Shown: positions 47,763-60,442 of the stretch, piece by piece | Layout of the letters: every line of letters begins with the position of its first letter | How positions within the stretch are numbered: the stretch's first letter is position 1 | Assembly: GCF_040712315.1 (NCBI RefSeq) | Contig: NC_134013.1 | Location: 41,516,001-41,580,000, forward strand | Length of the DNA stretch: 64,000 nt | DNA from: Castanea sativa | Taxonomy: Eukaryota > Streptophyta > Magnoliopsida > Fagales > Fagaceae | Reading direction: 5' to 3' | The notes under the pieces: generated by a model | Database searches by the model: none | Seen by the model: only the letters and a program-made list of their open reading frames with translations | Told to the model about the DNA's origin: nothing | Made by a program: the position numbers and the translations under genes

Positions 47763-48189
47763 GGGTGTGTTGGGTTGAGGTGAAAACAGAGAGGATGGAA
47801 AATAGGGAGAGGAAAATAGGGTGAAAAATGTTGTTTTCCACTGTTTAGTTGAGGAAGGAAAATAGGAGAGATAGAAAATAGGGGGAAAAGTTTTCCCTCC
47901 TAGGCCCACTTTTTTTATCCTCCCAAACTGAGAGGAAAATGAGGAGAGAAAAGTGATAAGAAATCCATTTTATACAAATACCCTCTCACCTACCTCTCAT
48001 ATATTATGTAACAAGGGTATAATAATCAATTTATATAAATTACATTTTCCATCCTTCCCTTTTTCTCTCCAACCAAACAAAAGAGTTTTCCACCCTCCCA
48101 CTTTTCCACCCCTTCAACCAAACACACAAGAGGGAAAACCAAATATTTTCTATCCTCCCACTTTATCACTCCTCCAACCAAACGGACCT
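47763..48189. mobile_element. Tourist-like (PIF/Harbinger-type) MITE
   Basis: The left end GGGTGTGTTGGGTTGAGG and right end CCAACCAAACGGACCT are imperfect inverted repeats, flanked by TAA on both sides (47760-47762 and 48190-48192). The interior is AGAGGAAAATAGGG-type purine text on the left and its pyrimidine complement (CCTCCCACTTTTCCACCC) on the right. TAA duplications with GG(T/G)..GTTTGG ends match Tourist-like elements. No coding sequence. Confidence 0.65.
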
Positions 48190-48192
48190 TAA

Positions 48193-48764
48193 AGCTCAAA
48201 TGATGAAGCAACAAAAAAGTGTCGTTTATGACAAGCGTGCTTGTGTTAGTTAATGAATACACGTGTGGGAAGTTTAATTTAAAATTTGTGTGTAATCATT
48301 TAAGCCACACGGCACTGTATTGGATTGAAGGCTATTGTTAAGATTTGTCTACACAAGCCGTACGACAACGTTTTTCTTAACAGTCTTTCCCACCAAATTT
48401 AGGCTTCCAGAATTCAGTTATAAAATAGAATCTACTTGAAGCTATTAGAATTGTGTGGTTAAATGATTAAATTTATTATATCACAATAGTTTAAACTTTT
48501 GAGACAATCAGCCTTTAGAGTTTGTTACAGCTTGTAATTAGTGGGATTAGTTACGAAGTGAATGGTTTAGTGGATAAGCCCACGATCATTATGTATAAAT
48601 AGCCATTAATGGCATTGTAATCATTATTGAATTGAAATATAGATATCATAAACAAAATCTCTCTCTCTCTCTTCTCTTCTCTTCTCTTTTCTTGCATTCT
48701 ATGTATTTTATTGTTGTTTAGAATCTAATAATTTCTTCACTAACCCCATCTTGAATTCAACCGC
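48193..48764 (+). other. LTR- or promoter-like spacer left of gypsy B
   Basis: A TATAAATAG box at about 48593-48601, followed by a CT-rich leader (48659-48700), looks like the promoter and R part of a copia LTR or a truncated gene 5' end, cut at 48764 by the gypsy B insertion. No start of a recognisable protein is present. The other half should lie right of the window if the gypsy element is complete. Confidence 0.35.
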
Positions 48765-51700
48765 TGTTGATATCGTATTTTATTCGTCCTTGATTTGCGT
48801 GCTAGACCCCGAAAAATCCAAAAATATCATCTTCTCTCCATGGGATCGAGAGAACATCTAGAACGATGTGGCGCAACCCATTAAGACACCGGAGCATTCA
48901 AAATGCCTCTTTCAACCAAAATGACCAAAATGCCCCTAGTCAACCCTAGGTTGCCCAAAAGTCAGACAAGGTCAAAATCTAGTCAAAATATCACTTTTCA
49001 TAGTTTTACATCAAACCCGAGCTTCTTGGAGATTTCTGGAAACTTTGACCAAGTTTGACCCGGTGTTGACTCTTGGTGGGCCCCAAAAACTAATTTTGAT
49101 CCGACCGTCAAAATGGGTTGAACCCAACACCATTGCAAATATTATCAAATTCTCATTCTAATGACTACTCATGGGTCCAAATTGGAGTTAAAACGTTCAA
49201 GATATCACAAAAACGGATTAACACACTAATCGATGCACCACTAACTTCCCGGAGCCATAACTTTTGATCCAATTGTTGAATTTTCGAGTTCCATACATTT
49301 TTAGAAACTAGAAATCAAGATATTTCCAAGGGTGTCAAGATCAACCCCATCCAAGATTTGAAGGTGGCAGCCCTACAAGGGCCACGCCTCGTAATTCGTG
49401 TCGGGGCTATAAAAGGCCCCAGGCACCTCTAAATCAAAAAAAAAAAAAAAAAAAGACACTTTCCTAGGTCCTGCTCCCTGCCTGGACATTTTTTACACAT
49501 TTCCCCTCTCTTCCAAACACATTTTTACACACAAAAACACTAACAAAATAAATCAAAGCCTCTTGATTCTTCTCTTCACCAAAAATACAAGGTATTGTCC
49601 TTATACCCAATCTTCTTTTCCTTGGTTCTACACCTTGGATTGGGGTTAGGGGGTGTGGATGTAGCTTTTTAGCTACTATCCACACCCCTGTTTTTCTAAA
49701 TTTTTTTCTAGCATTTATCTTGCTCTTTGTGCCTTGATAACATGATTTATTGCTTTATCTAGAATGATTCTTGCTTTATCTTGCTTTTAGCATGCTTATT
49801 AGCTTATTTCCATATGCTTCCATGTTTGTTCATGTGTTAGTTGCCTCTTCTAACATGTTTTATGCTTTATGCCTTGCTTAGATATACATGCTTGTATGCA
49901 TGTTCTATGCTCCTATGCCTATGTCCATGTTGGTCACATACTTGTATGCTTGGGTTTGCATTCTCTCATGCCTTTATGCTTATATCTACATGCTTAGATG
50001 TATATCCACATGCTTACATGCGCATTTCCATGCTTATATGTGTAGATCGGTGTGTTTACATGCTTAGATTGATGTTCTCTACATGCTTTATGCCATCATC
50101 TATGTGCTTGTGTGCTTAACACCATGTTTATGTGCTTAGGCCTAGACCTCGTTTGTCATGCCATGCGCTATTGTAGCCCTTTTGTTCCTGTTATCACATT
50201 TTCTTGTGTTTTGGCCTAATGGTTAGGACCCAATCTAGACCCTATGGTCTTTATCGTTGTCCATACACCAAGGCCCACATCAAAGGGTTTGGATCATCCT
50301 ATTTGCATGTCTATTCTTGCTTGCTTATATGCTTTATACTTGTGTTAGCCTTTCTTGTTCTATGCTTTGCCGTGCTTCACGCCCTCTACGAGCTTGATCT
50401 TTTTTGGTCACATCTGAAGCCCATGAGGCCTTGTTTGAATGTGACCATTTGGGAAGCATTTCCGGATGCCGAGTTGCTTCGTACATACCCTTCCCTTTAT
50501 GCTCCATGCGATGCTATGCTTACCATGTTTGTTCGCACCACCCGTTGGCTTTCTATGCATCTTTACACGTTTGCTCACATGTCCATGCATAAGTCTTGCT
50601 TGCTAGTGTGTCGTCCATGCTTCAATACAATGAAGTTATGGACATTCGATCCAAACCTACTACATTTGTCCATTGTGAAGACCACCATTTGTTTGTCTTC
50701 TCGCTTGTTTGCTAGCTTTCTTGTTTCTTTGCTTGCCATGTCTATTATGCTTATCTACTTTATGCCTCTTTCATATGCTTTTTAAATCTTTTCCTTCCAT
50801 TGCTTGTCTGCTAGTTTCTTGTCTTTGCCTTTGCATGTACACACATGAAGCAAGGACGCATGGAGCTAGGGCACGGTCTCCCAGGCGTAAGCAAAAAGGG
50901 CGAGGATGCGAGCATGTGGATATAAGCCAAAGGGCTATGTTCAGTAGATTTAGGGGTCTAACCTCTCCCATTTGGTTATGTACTTTTTTTAAACCCCCTT
51001 CCTCCCTCCCTCCTTTCTCTCTTAGATGGGTTATATTAGGTATATCATGCCATGTACCATTCGCCCTCATCTCTGGAGTATGGCGACCCCTGTTTACTTA
51101 CCTGCACCTATATTTTGGGCCGTGCTCTAGGGATGTAGGCATTTACTTTCTTACTTTGTGTACTTGCATTGTGTATGATGTATGTATATATATACCTGCT
51201 CGCCCCTTCTGATGTGATTTTCACAGTCCATGTCACCTAAAGCAAAGTGATGCCTAATTTCCCCCGTGAAAGTAAGGTGACATGTCACCGAATTTTCGCC
51301 CTGAAAATCTAATACTTTGCTCGAATGCCTTAGGAAAGCATAGATTGGGACCACACCCATTCAAAAGCCAAACCTCAAAGCTCCCTATGCATGCAAAGCC
51401 CCATAAGCCAATGCCAAAATCATGTTTTTTACTGCCAATCTCTGAAAATTAAGGTTTTATCAAAACAAAGGACTGTCCTTGAATAGGCGTTGTGGGGTGC
51501 CTAAAACCTTCCCCACACGTAACCAAACTTCCAGACTCAAGAATCAAGAATTTTTGCCATTCACATTAGATTAGGAAACATGCCCTTTTTCTTAGCCTAG
51601 GATTGGTAATAAAATCAACTAGATACAATTGACCAATCACGCCTTTGAAAAACCCAATGATTGGTGGCGACTTCACTTTCCTTTAGTAATCACGTAAAAT

Positions 51701-51902
51701 TTGGTCAAGATTCCTGCCACACCTCCAAAGGTAGACCTACCTTCCTCCCCCAAGAGAGAGAGAGCACCCAAAGCTCCGCGCAAACCACACAATTATCGAG
51801 ATGGGCCTCCAACAGGCCCTGCATGTGCGGGAGCGTCGCCACGACAAGTGGTTGAACGAAGGATCGGCAGTTTTCCACCCGTTCGAGGCCCGGGCGTCAA
51901 CA
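48765..51902 (+). mobile_element. Gypsy B 5' LTR, 3.1 kb
   Basis: The LTR starts TGTTGATATCG and ends GGGCGTCAACA, so its termini are 6-bp inverted repeats TGTTGA/TCAACA. A tRNA-Arg-like PBS follows three bases later. A TATA box is at 49408-49414. The middle (about 49720-50800) is unusual low-complexity text rich in ATGCTT and CATGCTTATATG words, giving long but meaningless frames. The last 920 bp matches 7219-8143. The flanking 5 bp on the left are ACCGC; the partner should lie beyond position 64000. Confidence 0.85.
49408..49414 (+). promoter_or_regulatory. TATA box of gypsy B LTR
   Basis: TATAAAA in GGGGCTATAAAAGGCCCC, a GC-flanked TATA box typical of plant gypsy LTR promoters. Transcription would start about 30 bp downstream. 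Confidence 0.6.
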
Positions 51903-51905
51903 GAC

Positions 51906-51923
51906 TGGTGACTCCATTGGGGA
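51906..51923 (+). promoter_or_regulatory. tRNA-Arg-type primer-binding site of gypsy B
   Basis: TGGTGACTCCATTGGGGA lies 3 bp after the LTR. It differs from the tRNA-Arg complement TGGCGACTCCACTGGGGA by two C-to-T changes. The site at 9075-9091 in family A is closer to consensus. Confidence 0.65.
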
Positions 51924-52247
51924 CGAATGAGAGTTTAGCCTTTAGAACTTTTGACAAAACCATAATATTTGGACATTGGCTTTCAAGAACACAAAAATTG
52001 GCATTGGCCTCCGGGGCTTTCCTTTTGAACAAGGCTTTTGCTATATCCTAGTAGACTATTTTCAATAGAGCAAAAAAAATCTTTTTCCAAAAAGTCTTCT
52101 TCTGAAAGGGAGGTTGTGAGGTATTTTCATAGGGCTTTACCACTTTCCTCACATGTTTTATCGCTTTCCTCACATGCTTTACAGCTTTCCTTCACATGCA
52201 AACATAGGGTAGCAAAATTTAATTTCCACTACACCTTTATCTGCTTT

Positions 52248-52340
<93 letters not shown>

Positions 52341-53789
52341 AATGTGTTTGGAAAAAGTCTTTCCCCTTCATTAAGGATTGCATGACATATACATCCTCTT
52401 TGAGCCGAACCCGGGCTCCGCACTGCTGGCGTAGTCACATCTCTTTGGGGATTTCATCACCTCATCTGCAAATTCCCAAACACAAACATCTACAATGTTA
52501 CCCATAGTTAGATCTAGGGTTGACTTTGTAGGCACTTCTGGGTACATGGGTGGACAAGAGTAGCTGAAAAGATCCCCTTGATCCTTTCTGCCCCACAATT
52601 TCCAAGAAGGAAGGGGTATGGCGATTGAGTCCCCTTAGGATAGGAACAACCTACCAGTTAAGCCTTTGCATACAATTGGCCTAGTTATGTCAAACCCATG
52701 AGGACTAGATTAAGCCTAGAGCCCATGAGGACTAGGTAAAGTCCAAAGAGTGAACATCCAAGCCTAGGAAAGGATACCCTTATAGGACTAGAGGTCAAGG
52801 GAAAGTTTTTTGTAACAGGTGCGCCCTTTTTGCTTTGACCAAAGAAATTGTACTCTACTCTAGGTTCTTTCTATCCTGCTTGCACAACATCCATGACTAA
52901 ACCCTTAGGGAAAGCACATTGCTTGTACATGCTAGATCACACCCCATCCCTAAGGGTTTACAACCCTACAAGGGCATTTATGCATACACTAAATGGTCCT
53001 ATCACCTAATTGTGCAAAGATAAAATTTGTGGCAATTAGCCAAAACTCCGTTCAAGAGGAAACGCTACCGAAAAGTTGTCAAGAATTCCAAAGCATCAAG
53101 AGTTCAAGAGCTTTCCTAGAGAAGATCCAAATATTTCCCAGAAGCTTAAATCATCAAAGAGATCACAAGATGTCAAAGTGGCCAAGAGGGTCCAAGATCC
53201 AAATTGCTAAGAGATCCAAATTGCGAAGATGTCAAGAATCCAAGGGCTCCCCCAAGAGATCCAAAGGTCCAAGAGATCCATGCTATCGAAGTTACCAAGA
53301 GATCCAAATGTCCAAGAGCTTCCCCGAAAATTCCGCATTGTCAAGAGCCAAGTTTCTCCTTGTAATCACATTTTCTTGTATTGTAAAAGGCCCATTGTTG
53401 GAGCCATTGAACTCAGCAATGTAAAAGCAAAACTTGTACAAGCATTCTATTTCCATGTAATCAAACGTAGGGCCTATCCCGCATTGTCCAGCATGTCATG
53501 AAAGTTTTGGTTACTTGCCTGTCTCATGCATTAATCTCGCATCATAGTAGAAACTCACCATGATGAATACCCGATCAAGGGTGCTAAAGCCAAATTTTTC
53601 TAAAAATGGTAGGTGCATATTAAATAGCAAGGGCATAAACTAACTTGGTTTTGGTGTTGTGTTTCCACATTGTCAAATGCACCCCGTTTCTTTCACCTCC
53701 TATTCTTTCTCAGGATCAAAAGATTGGTAAAAAGAAATAGTCTAAGCTACCACCACATCGTGATCCCATCGTCACTAGGTCTCACGCAA
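51924..53789 (+). other. Gypsy B leader with a (CA)n(TA)n tract
   Basis: Untranslated leader between PBS and gag. It has a pronounced (AC)n then (AT)n microsatellite at about 52250-52338, and a stretch at 53040-53350 with recurrent CAAGAGATCCAAA and GTCAAGA words every 20-40 bp. No domain is recognised. Frames here are compositional. Confidence 0.55.
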
Positions 53790-55271
53790 GAGAGATGTCT
53801 ACTAGTGGTACTTCTCCCCATGAGGAAAATGCTTAGAAAATTGCTCTTCTGAAGGAGAAAATGGTAAAAATGATGCGTATGATACAACAACTGGTTGTAG
53901 GAGAAGGAAAAAACTCCTTTGGTCATAGTCAGGGAGGTCCCCAAACCGAGAATGAAAATTAGCCCCTACTAGAATAGGATCAGGGCCACAATATACCGCC
54001 CTAGGGCAATGACCCAGAAATAAATCCTTCTAAGGACAAGAACCCTGAATCTGGGATTGGCCAAGTCAAGAGCCAAATGGAAACTCTGGCAAAAAAGTTT
54101 TGAATCATAAAGGGCTCCAGCGCCCATGGAAGCGTTGATCTAGACAGTCTGACCAATTTCCCTCAGGTCGTTATGCCTCCCAAGTTCAAGGCACTAGAGT
54201 TTGTTAAGTATGATGGTACAGGAAATCCTTGCATGCACTTTCACACGTTCTGTAGGAAGATGGCTCCCTATGGGGATAATCACCCTTTGCTTTGCTAGAT
54301 TTTCCCTGATAGTTTGACCAGCCCCGCGGCCATATGGTATGTGAGATTGGAAAAGACCTCTAGCTAGAGGGAAATGGCCAACTCGTTCCTAGAATACTAC
54401 CAGTTCAACATCGAGATAGCTCCTGATTGTGGGGTCCTTATGAAAATAGAGAAGAAGAGTGGGGAACCTTTCCGAGAATATGCCTAGAGGTGGCGAGAGC
54501 TAGCCGCACAAGTGTAACCCCCTATGATGGAAAATGAGATGATCAAATGGTTCATTGACAACCTCAAGCTTCCTTACTATGAGAAGATGATCAGTACCCA
54601 AGTCACTCATTTTGCTAGCCTTATCCCTATCAAGGAGAGTATTGAAAAGGGTATTAGGAGCAAGAAGATAGTGGATCCCGAATCCTTGAGTTTCATGGTT
54701 GAACAACAAGTCAAGAAAATGATCGGCCACAAGACTAAGGAAGCCGATGTGCATATGGTCGACAATGCATTAGAATGGCCTAGGGGTATTACTGATGCTT
54801 ATGCAACCCCAGCTGCTAAACCTTATCAGCAATAGGCTTAGTCTACTCAAGCACCTAATCAAGCTTTTAATCAGAGAGGAAGGCCAGACCCACCTCGTCC
54901 CCTTAGGAAGGAAAACCGAAAGTACACTCTATTACCCATGCCTATGGCAGATCTCTATGCTTACCTACTGGAAAGGAAGCTAGTGACCCCGATGTTTACC
55001 AGGCCTAGAGAAGGCCCTCTATCACCTAGCCTTGATCCGTCCAAGAAGTGTGAACACCATTTTAGGGGCCAAGGGGCATACTGTAGAAGAATGCTATCAG
55101 TTGAGAGACCGTGTCCAGGATCTCATCGACAACAAGTTGATACAATTCAATAATGCAACCACTCCGAACATCATCTCCAACCCTTTGCCTCCTCATCAGG
55201 AAGGGAATGTAAATGCTATCATCACAGTGGAAGAAAGGGTCCCAGATTTCTCCTCACCGTCATTCCCATAA
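53790..55271 (+). pseudogene. Gypsy B gag (Tat type), broken
   Basis: The gag starts MSTSGTSPHEENA at 53790, followed by a helix KEKMVKMMRMIQQLV. The core has MPPKFKALEFVKYDGTGNP (about 54170), then AIWYVRLEK, FLEYYQFNIEIAPD, FREYA-stop-RWRELAAQV and MIKWFIDNLKLPYYEKM, the retrotransposon gag fold. The C-terminus has CEHHFGAKGHTVEECYQLRD (about 55050), a Cys/His knuckle-like motif of Tat gags. At least eight stops interrupt it; nearly all can be explained by CAG, CAA or TGG codons losing C or G. Confidence 0.85.
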
Positions 55272-55456
55272 TACTCCGAGCCTTGGTCCAAGAGAGCCAC
55301 CTTGATCTTAAGGGTATAGGAACCCCAGGATTTGATTGGGGAATCTGCTCATTTTGCAACACTAGAGACAAGTATGCCTTGTTTGATTGTAGAGTGCTCC
55401 GAGCACAAGTTCAGAGTCTAGCCAATCATGGTATTATCTAGATTGAAAGGGAAATT

Positions 55457-57136
55457 GTGCGAAGAGATGATTGCATGGTAGCCAGCCTATGTCCTCTAAC
55501 TACCCAGTTAGGAACCAGCTACAATGTTGTATATGTTGGATCAAGGAAAGATTGGGACGAATATCTACAAAAACGCCTTGGTAAGGTTACTTTAGTATCT
55601 CCCTTTTCAGTAGTCATTGAGGAAATTATAGAATCACCTGCAGACCTGGAGTCATCAGATTCAAGAAAAGGGAACCCCGCCAACCATCGAGGGATTCACT
55701 CCTCTGGTTCTTGCATTACCTGCGATCACAAGGGCCAGCTTCATCATCAATTCAGGAGGGAACCGCCATTGTCCCTACCATCTGAGGGTTTGATCCTCTT
55801 ATTCTGCCAAAGCCTACCTCAAGAATCTCTGGGGTATCCGGCTCAAAATCCCTTGAAGCCATTTTACCAAGTCCGATGGTTATTAATCCGAAGATGTTCT
55901 CCATAGCGCCCAATTTGCAAACTCAGGAGGGTGTTATCATTCGTATGCCAAAGCCATTCCCTTATGAGGATAACCATTGTGTCCCCTGGAAATACGATGT
56001 GTCCATAATCTCCACTCGAATAAAAAAAGAGGAGGTCTGCTCCAATATCTCTTCAGGTCTATCTAGGCTTACTAGGAGTGGCCGCTGCTATACTCCTGAA
56101 AAGCTAGAAAAGAGAAGGAAAGAGATTGGCAAGAGTATAGCCGAGCATGTCAGGAATAGGGTTACAAACGAAGAAGTCGAGGAATTCTTAAAAATTATCA
56201 GAAACTCAGAATACAGTGTGATTTAACAGCTAAACAGGTCGCCAGCTTAGATTTCTATCTCAGCACTGTTGCATCCTCCGATGTCCATCGTGAGGCTCTC
56301 TTAAAAGTCTTGAAAGAAACATGTGTTCCTATAGGTGTCATAGAATCTTCCTTTGAGGGTATGGTCTCAATGGTGTTGGCCACCAACCAGATGTCCTTTA
56401 CAGAGGATGAACTACCACCAGAAAGCATACTTTGCCCATGCACATTATGCTGAAGTGTGAAGACATGATCATCTCCAGAGTATTAATTGACAATGGATTA
56501 GCCCTGAATGTGTTCCTGATGTCTACAATAGTATGCCTGAATGTGGATACTTCTCTTATTCGCCTTACCACCATGATCATCAGAGCCTTTGATGGCACTC
56601 TTTGAGAAGTGTAAGGTGAGATTGAATTAGCAATTGGAATTGGCCCCAGGTCATTCATGGTTAACTTACAAGTCATCAAGATGGATTCCCCATACAATAT
56701 GGTCCTAGGAAGGCCTTGGCTACACGCCGCAGGTGCAGTTGCTTTTATCCTTCACTAGAGGCTCAAGTTCCCCTCCAAGGATTGATTAATCACTATTATG
56801 GCTGAAGAGACCCTAACCATCTTTAAGGAGACTTCTCTCCCCTACATTGGTGCTAATGCCTTTCTGGAGGCAACTTTTCACAGTTACAAGCTAGTCTCCA
56901 CGATCTCTAGAGCTTCAAAACTCGAGTCAGCATGGCCCTCCACTACTTTAATGGCTACCAAGGAGATGCTCAAATTTGGCTATCAATTAGGCCAAGGCCT
57001 CTATGTCGTAGGACATGGAAATGCTTCTCTGATTGAACTCCCAAACAACGAAAGAGAATTCGGTCTAGGCTATGACCCCTCCGATGAAGAACTTTTCCAG
57101 GATTCCAAAGGAAAGAAAAGGAAGTGCACTAGCTAA
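55457..57136 (+). pseudogene. Gypsy B linker, protease and G-patch segment
   Basis: The linker (55457-56226) ends EEVEEFLKIIRNSEYSVI, a signature ahead of protease in Tat elements. Protease follows near 56430-56770, with ISRVLIDNGLALNVF, the active site D-S/N-G-S with Asn-Gly-Leu here, and NMVLGRPWLHAAGAV. A downstream segment, 56798-57136, has MLKFGYQLGQGLYVVGHG and FGLGYDPSDEEL, a degenerate G-patch that binds nucleic acid in the intact family. Several stops and frame changes are present. Confidence 0.8.
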
Positions 57137-57665
57137 AGGATGTCCATTCCCTACATCAGGGTCACCTTTCGGGCTCCAGCTGAGGTCGTCAGATCAAAAA
57201 TGGCATAGGAATCACGCGAGAAGGAATCAGATCTAGCTTGTCTCATCTGCTTGTGTCCTGAAGAATTCTTAGTGAATGCCATCATACCCCCTGGGGATGA
57301 TCTGACTTCTACTATTAAACCCTGTGTGCCAAGCGAGATAGTAGGCCATTGGACCATCAAGCCTTGCTTTGTGGTTGCACCGGCTGAGTAAGGAGTGTTC
57401 CATCATCGTGTGGTTGGGTCCTCCAATTGCCTGAAAGATTTGGAATAACATATCTAGTTTGTTTTGCATGTTTATTTCCTATTTTCTACATTCCTTGTTT
57501 GCATTTTCCCAGTTTATTTCCCCAAAAAAAAAACCATTTCCCTTTTATCATTATCAGGCACGAACTTTGTTCTCCCCCTATCTATAATCCATTAATGAAA
57601 TTATCCAACATATTATTCAGGAAATTCATGCATTTATCTCTTTATTTTCTTTCCTATGAATATGT
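57137..57665 (+). other. Gypsy B region between G-patch and RT
   Basis: No domain recognised; an AT-rich stretch near 57470-57660 may be spacer. A degraded pol linker is expected here by position. Confidence 0.45.
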
Positions 57666-58855
57666 GTGAAAATTGACTTATGTTTCCTTGTATATGTTCC
57701 GTTCTATAGGATCTATTCTAATTCCCAAGCAGGTACATCATCCTGTTACCATAACGAGGATATTGATGATGTGAATGAGACAATAAAGTTGGATCACGAT
57801 GTTGAAGGATTAGAGGAGATTCTGAATTTACCTCGTGATATTTTGCAAGCTTTACATAGAGAAAATGAGGGGTCCAAGCCCAACATAGAAGAAATTGAAG
57901 TGATTAACCTTGCCGATGAAGGCGAGAATGAAAAACCCATCAAGATTGGGGTGAACTTTCCTAAAGACATGAAGCTTGATCTCATAGTTCTACTTAAAGA
58001 GTTTAGAGAGATATTTGCTTGGTCCTACCAAGATATGCCAGGGTTGGATACTAAGATTGTCGTGCATAGAATTCCAATTAAGCCAGAATGCCTTCCGGTG
58101 CAACAAGTCCTTCGAAGGATGAAATCTGAGATCATTTTGAAGATCGAGGAAGTAGAAAAGCAGTTAAAAGCCGGTTTCTTACCATGATAGCCTACACCGA
58201 TTGGGTCACCAACATTGTTCCTGTGCCTAAGAAAGACAGGAACGTACGCATATGCATTGATTACAGAGATTTGAACCGGGCCAGCCCTAAGGACAATTTC
58301 CCATTGCCGCATATCAATACATTGATCGATAATACCGCTACCAACATGTTCTTCTCCTTTATGGATGGAGTCTTGGGTTATAATCAGATCTAGATGGCCG
58401 AGGAAGAAAAAGCTAAGACAGCATTCACCACTCATTGGGGAACCTATGCGTATGATGTCATGTCGTTCGGCTTAAAGAATTCTGGTGCTACTTACTAGTG
58501 AGCCATGGTGACCTTGTTCCATGATATGATGTACAAAGAGATTGAAATCTACGTGGATGACATGATTGCCAAATCTCGCACACCCAGGGATCATTTGATA
58601 GATTTGAGAAAGTTGTTCAAGCGCCTCATCAAGTACAGGTTGAGACTAAACCCTAACAAATGCGTCTTTGGAGCTAGTTCAGGGAAACTACTTGGCTTCA
58701 TAGTCAGCCAAAAAGGAATTGAAGTGGACCCAGCAAAAGTCCAAGCCATCCAGGACATGCCGACACCGCAAAGCGAGAAACAGATTCATAGCTTCTTAGG
58801 AAAGGTTAATTACATAGCTCGCTTGATAGCGCAGTTAACCGCCATATGTGATATG
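57666..58855 (+). pseudogene. Gypsy B reverse transcriptase, first part
   Basis: An N-terminal acidic linker leads to FREIFAWSYQDMPGLD, HRIPIKPECLPVQQVLRRM and the fingers/palm. These have NIVPVPKKDRNVRICIDYRD, LNRASPKDNFPLPHI, FSFMDGVLGYNQI, FGLKNSGATY and the catalytic YVDD (58550-58561). GKLLGFIVSQKGIEVDP and SFLGKVNYIARLIAQLTA follow. Stops at 58392, 58497 and 58500 are CAG-to-TAG and CGA-to-TGA type. The frame runs to the solo LTR insertion point and resumes at 60222. Confidence 0.9.
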
Positions 58856-60221
58856 TGAAGGAAAAAACTGGTTTTGTATCTCATACAAAACACATAGCAG
58901 AAGCAACAAACAATGATTTATTTCATTCATGATTGATAACGTATACTATGTAAATTTTAGAATTTAAGACCAAGATAGCGTACCTTGGTGTGGAGAAATT
59001 CAAAACAAAGATTAGAAGCACTTGGGAAAACTTTTAATCTTCACTCCAATTCCACTTTACGCCCAAGATGTGTGGTCTTTCAATCAGTTTTCAAAGGGAG
59101 AATGAAAGTGTGTCTCACTCTCATATACACACCATTTCTTATATCACTATTAAAAATTCTGTATGTTTCTCCCTTTATAACTAACTGATTATCTAATTAG
59201 GCTAGCCTATTGGGCCTTTCCAATTGGGCTTTAGTGTGTGGCTTGGAGTGGGACCAAAAGGGACCAATAAGATATTAGCTCCAATGGGTCTTGGGCTTTC
59301 CGTCAACTCTTAACAAGTCCAAAGTTACCATTAATTATATTTAATACCACTATATAAATATAATTGCACTCTACGCCTTATTAATAAATTATATCCCAAG
59401 ACTTTATTATACATGCAACCCCTTCATAAAATACTCGTAGTAACACAAAGTCATGAATGTAGACTGCCACTTTGTAAATTACTACATCTTATCCTTGAGT
59501 ACCCGGTTTAATCCTTTAAAGTTATTCATCATATATTTATGAAATCCAATTTCATAAATATATACTTTAGTAATTTCTTACCAAAGTGGTTAGGCCTAAC
59601 TCTCTGAATAACTGATCCTATTAACACTATGAATTCTATCTTGAGAATATATGTTCCATCAACACTAAATGTGACTGCCCAACATACTGAGGTTTTGACC
59701 GTTACTTTATTTAGATCTCACTCTTAATATATCAAAGCAACCTACACTTTATGATCAGGTCCATTATTCTCTCAGGATTAAGAGTTCATGCAAAAAGAAG
59801 TCGTGAGATTTATTATTCATTTGACAGTCGTTAGGAGAATAATAAATCTCACAGTGGTCTAGTTCAATATGTCTTAACTCTTAAAATATATCAACATATC
59901 AACTAGAAGTCTCCACTTCCATGATCAAGACAAATCATCTTAGTTGATACGTTATAGTCTTCGCAGATGAAATACCCAATTTCATCACCGACTACGAACT
60001 ATAAATTCTGAGTTTACAAAGAACTTGTGACTTATATTTTCTGTGACTAAATCACATAAATCACATATTATGCATCTCATGGACTATATGATAATGTCCC
60101 AATATTCATGTTACCATTATTTTAGATAATAATAAAACAACTTTATTAAATTCAACATTAAGTCATACATAATGTCATACATAGCATCATACAATAGGAT
60201 TTAAGGGCACACATCCTAACA
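58856..60221 (-). mobile_element. Solo family C LTR inside gypsy B RT
   Basis: On the minus strand it runs TGTTAGGATGTGTGCCC at 60221 to TTTTCCTTCA at 58856, 1366 bp, flanked by perfect ATATG duplications (58851-58855 and 60222-60226). Hairpin arms are at 59333-59343/59355-59365 and 59531-59545/59549-59563. Removing it with one ATATG copy leaves the gypsy frame continuous. Confidence 0.95.
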
Positions 60222-60442
60222 ATATGTTGTTCAAGCTCTTGAAGAAAGACACAAAGATAGAATGGACAGATAAGTGTCAAGCGGCCTTTGACATGATCAA
60301 GCAATATTTGTTGAACCCTCCTATTTTGGATCCCCTGATGTCGGTATATCCGTTGATCCTCTACCTAGCAGTACAAGAAACCTCCATTGGTTGCATGTTA
60401 GGCCAATTGGCTGAGCCTGACCAGAAAAGAAAGGGCAATTTA
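60222..60442 (+). pseudogene. Gypsy B RT/RNase H segment between the two solo LTRs
   Basis: The frame reads LFKLLKKDTKIEWTDKCQAA, the RT thumb-to-RNase H connection, then PLILYLAVQETSIGCML and a QKRKG segment where the frame appears shifted by one base. It stops at the next solo LTR. Its length is only 221 bp. Confidence 0.85.

Noticed and set aside
49841..50785. Frames of 92 and 193 codons with many Cys, Leu and Met residues
   Set aside because: They lie in the ATGCTT-rich middle of the gypsy B LTR and reflect its composition. No domain or start context supports a gene.
52038..52438. Frames with His-Thr, Ile-Tyr or Cys-Val runs on both strands
   Set aside because: They are translations of the (AC)n(AT)n microsatellite in the gypsy B leader.
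53229..53501. Frame of 90 codons in the gypsy B leader
   Set aside because: It crosses a degenerate CAAGAGATCC repeat upstream of gag and shows no known domain.
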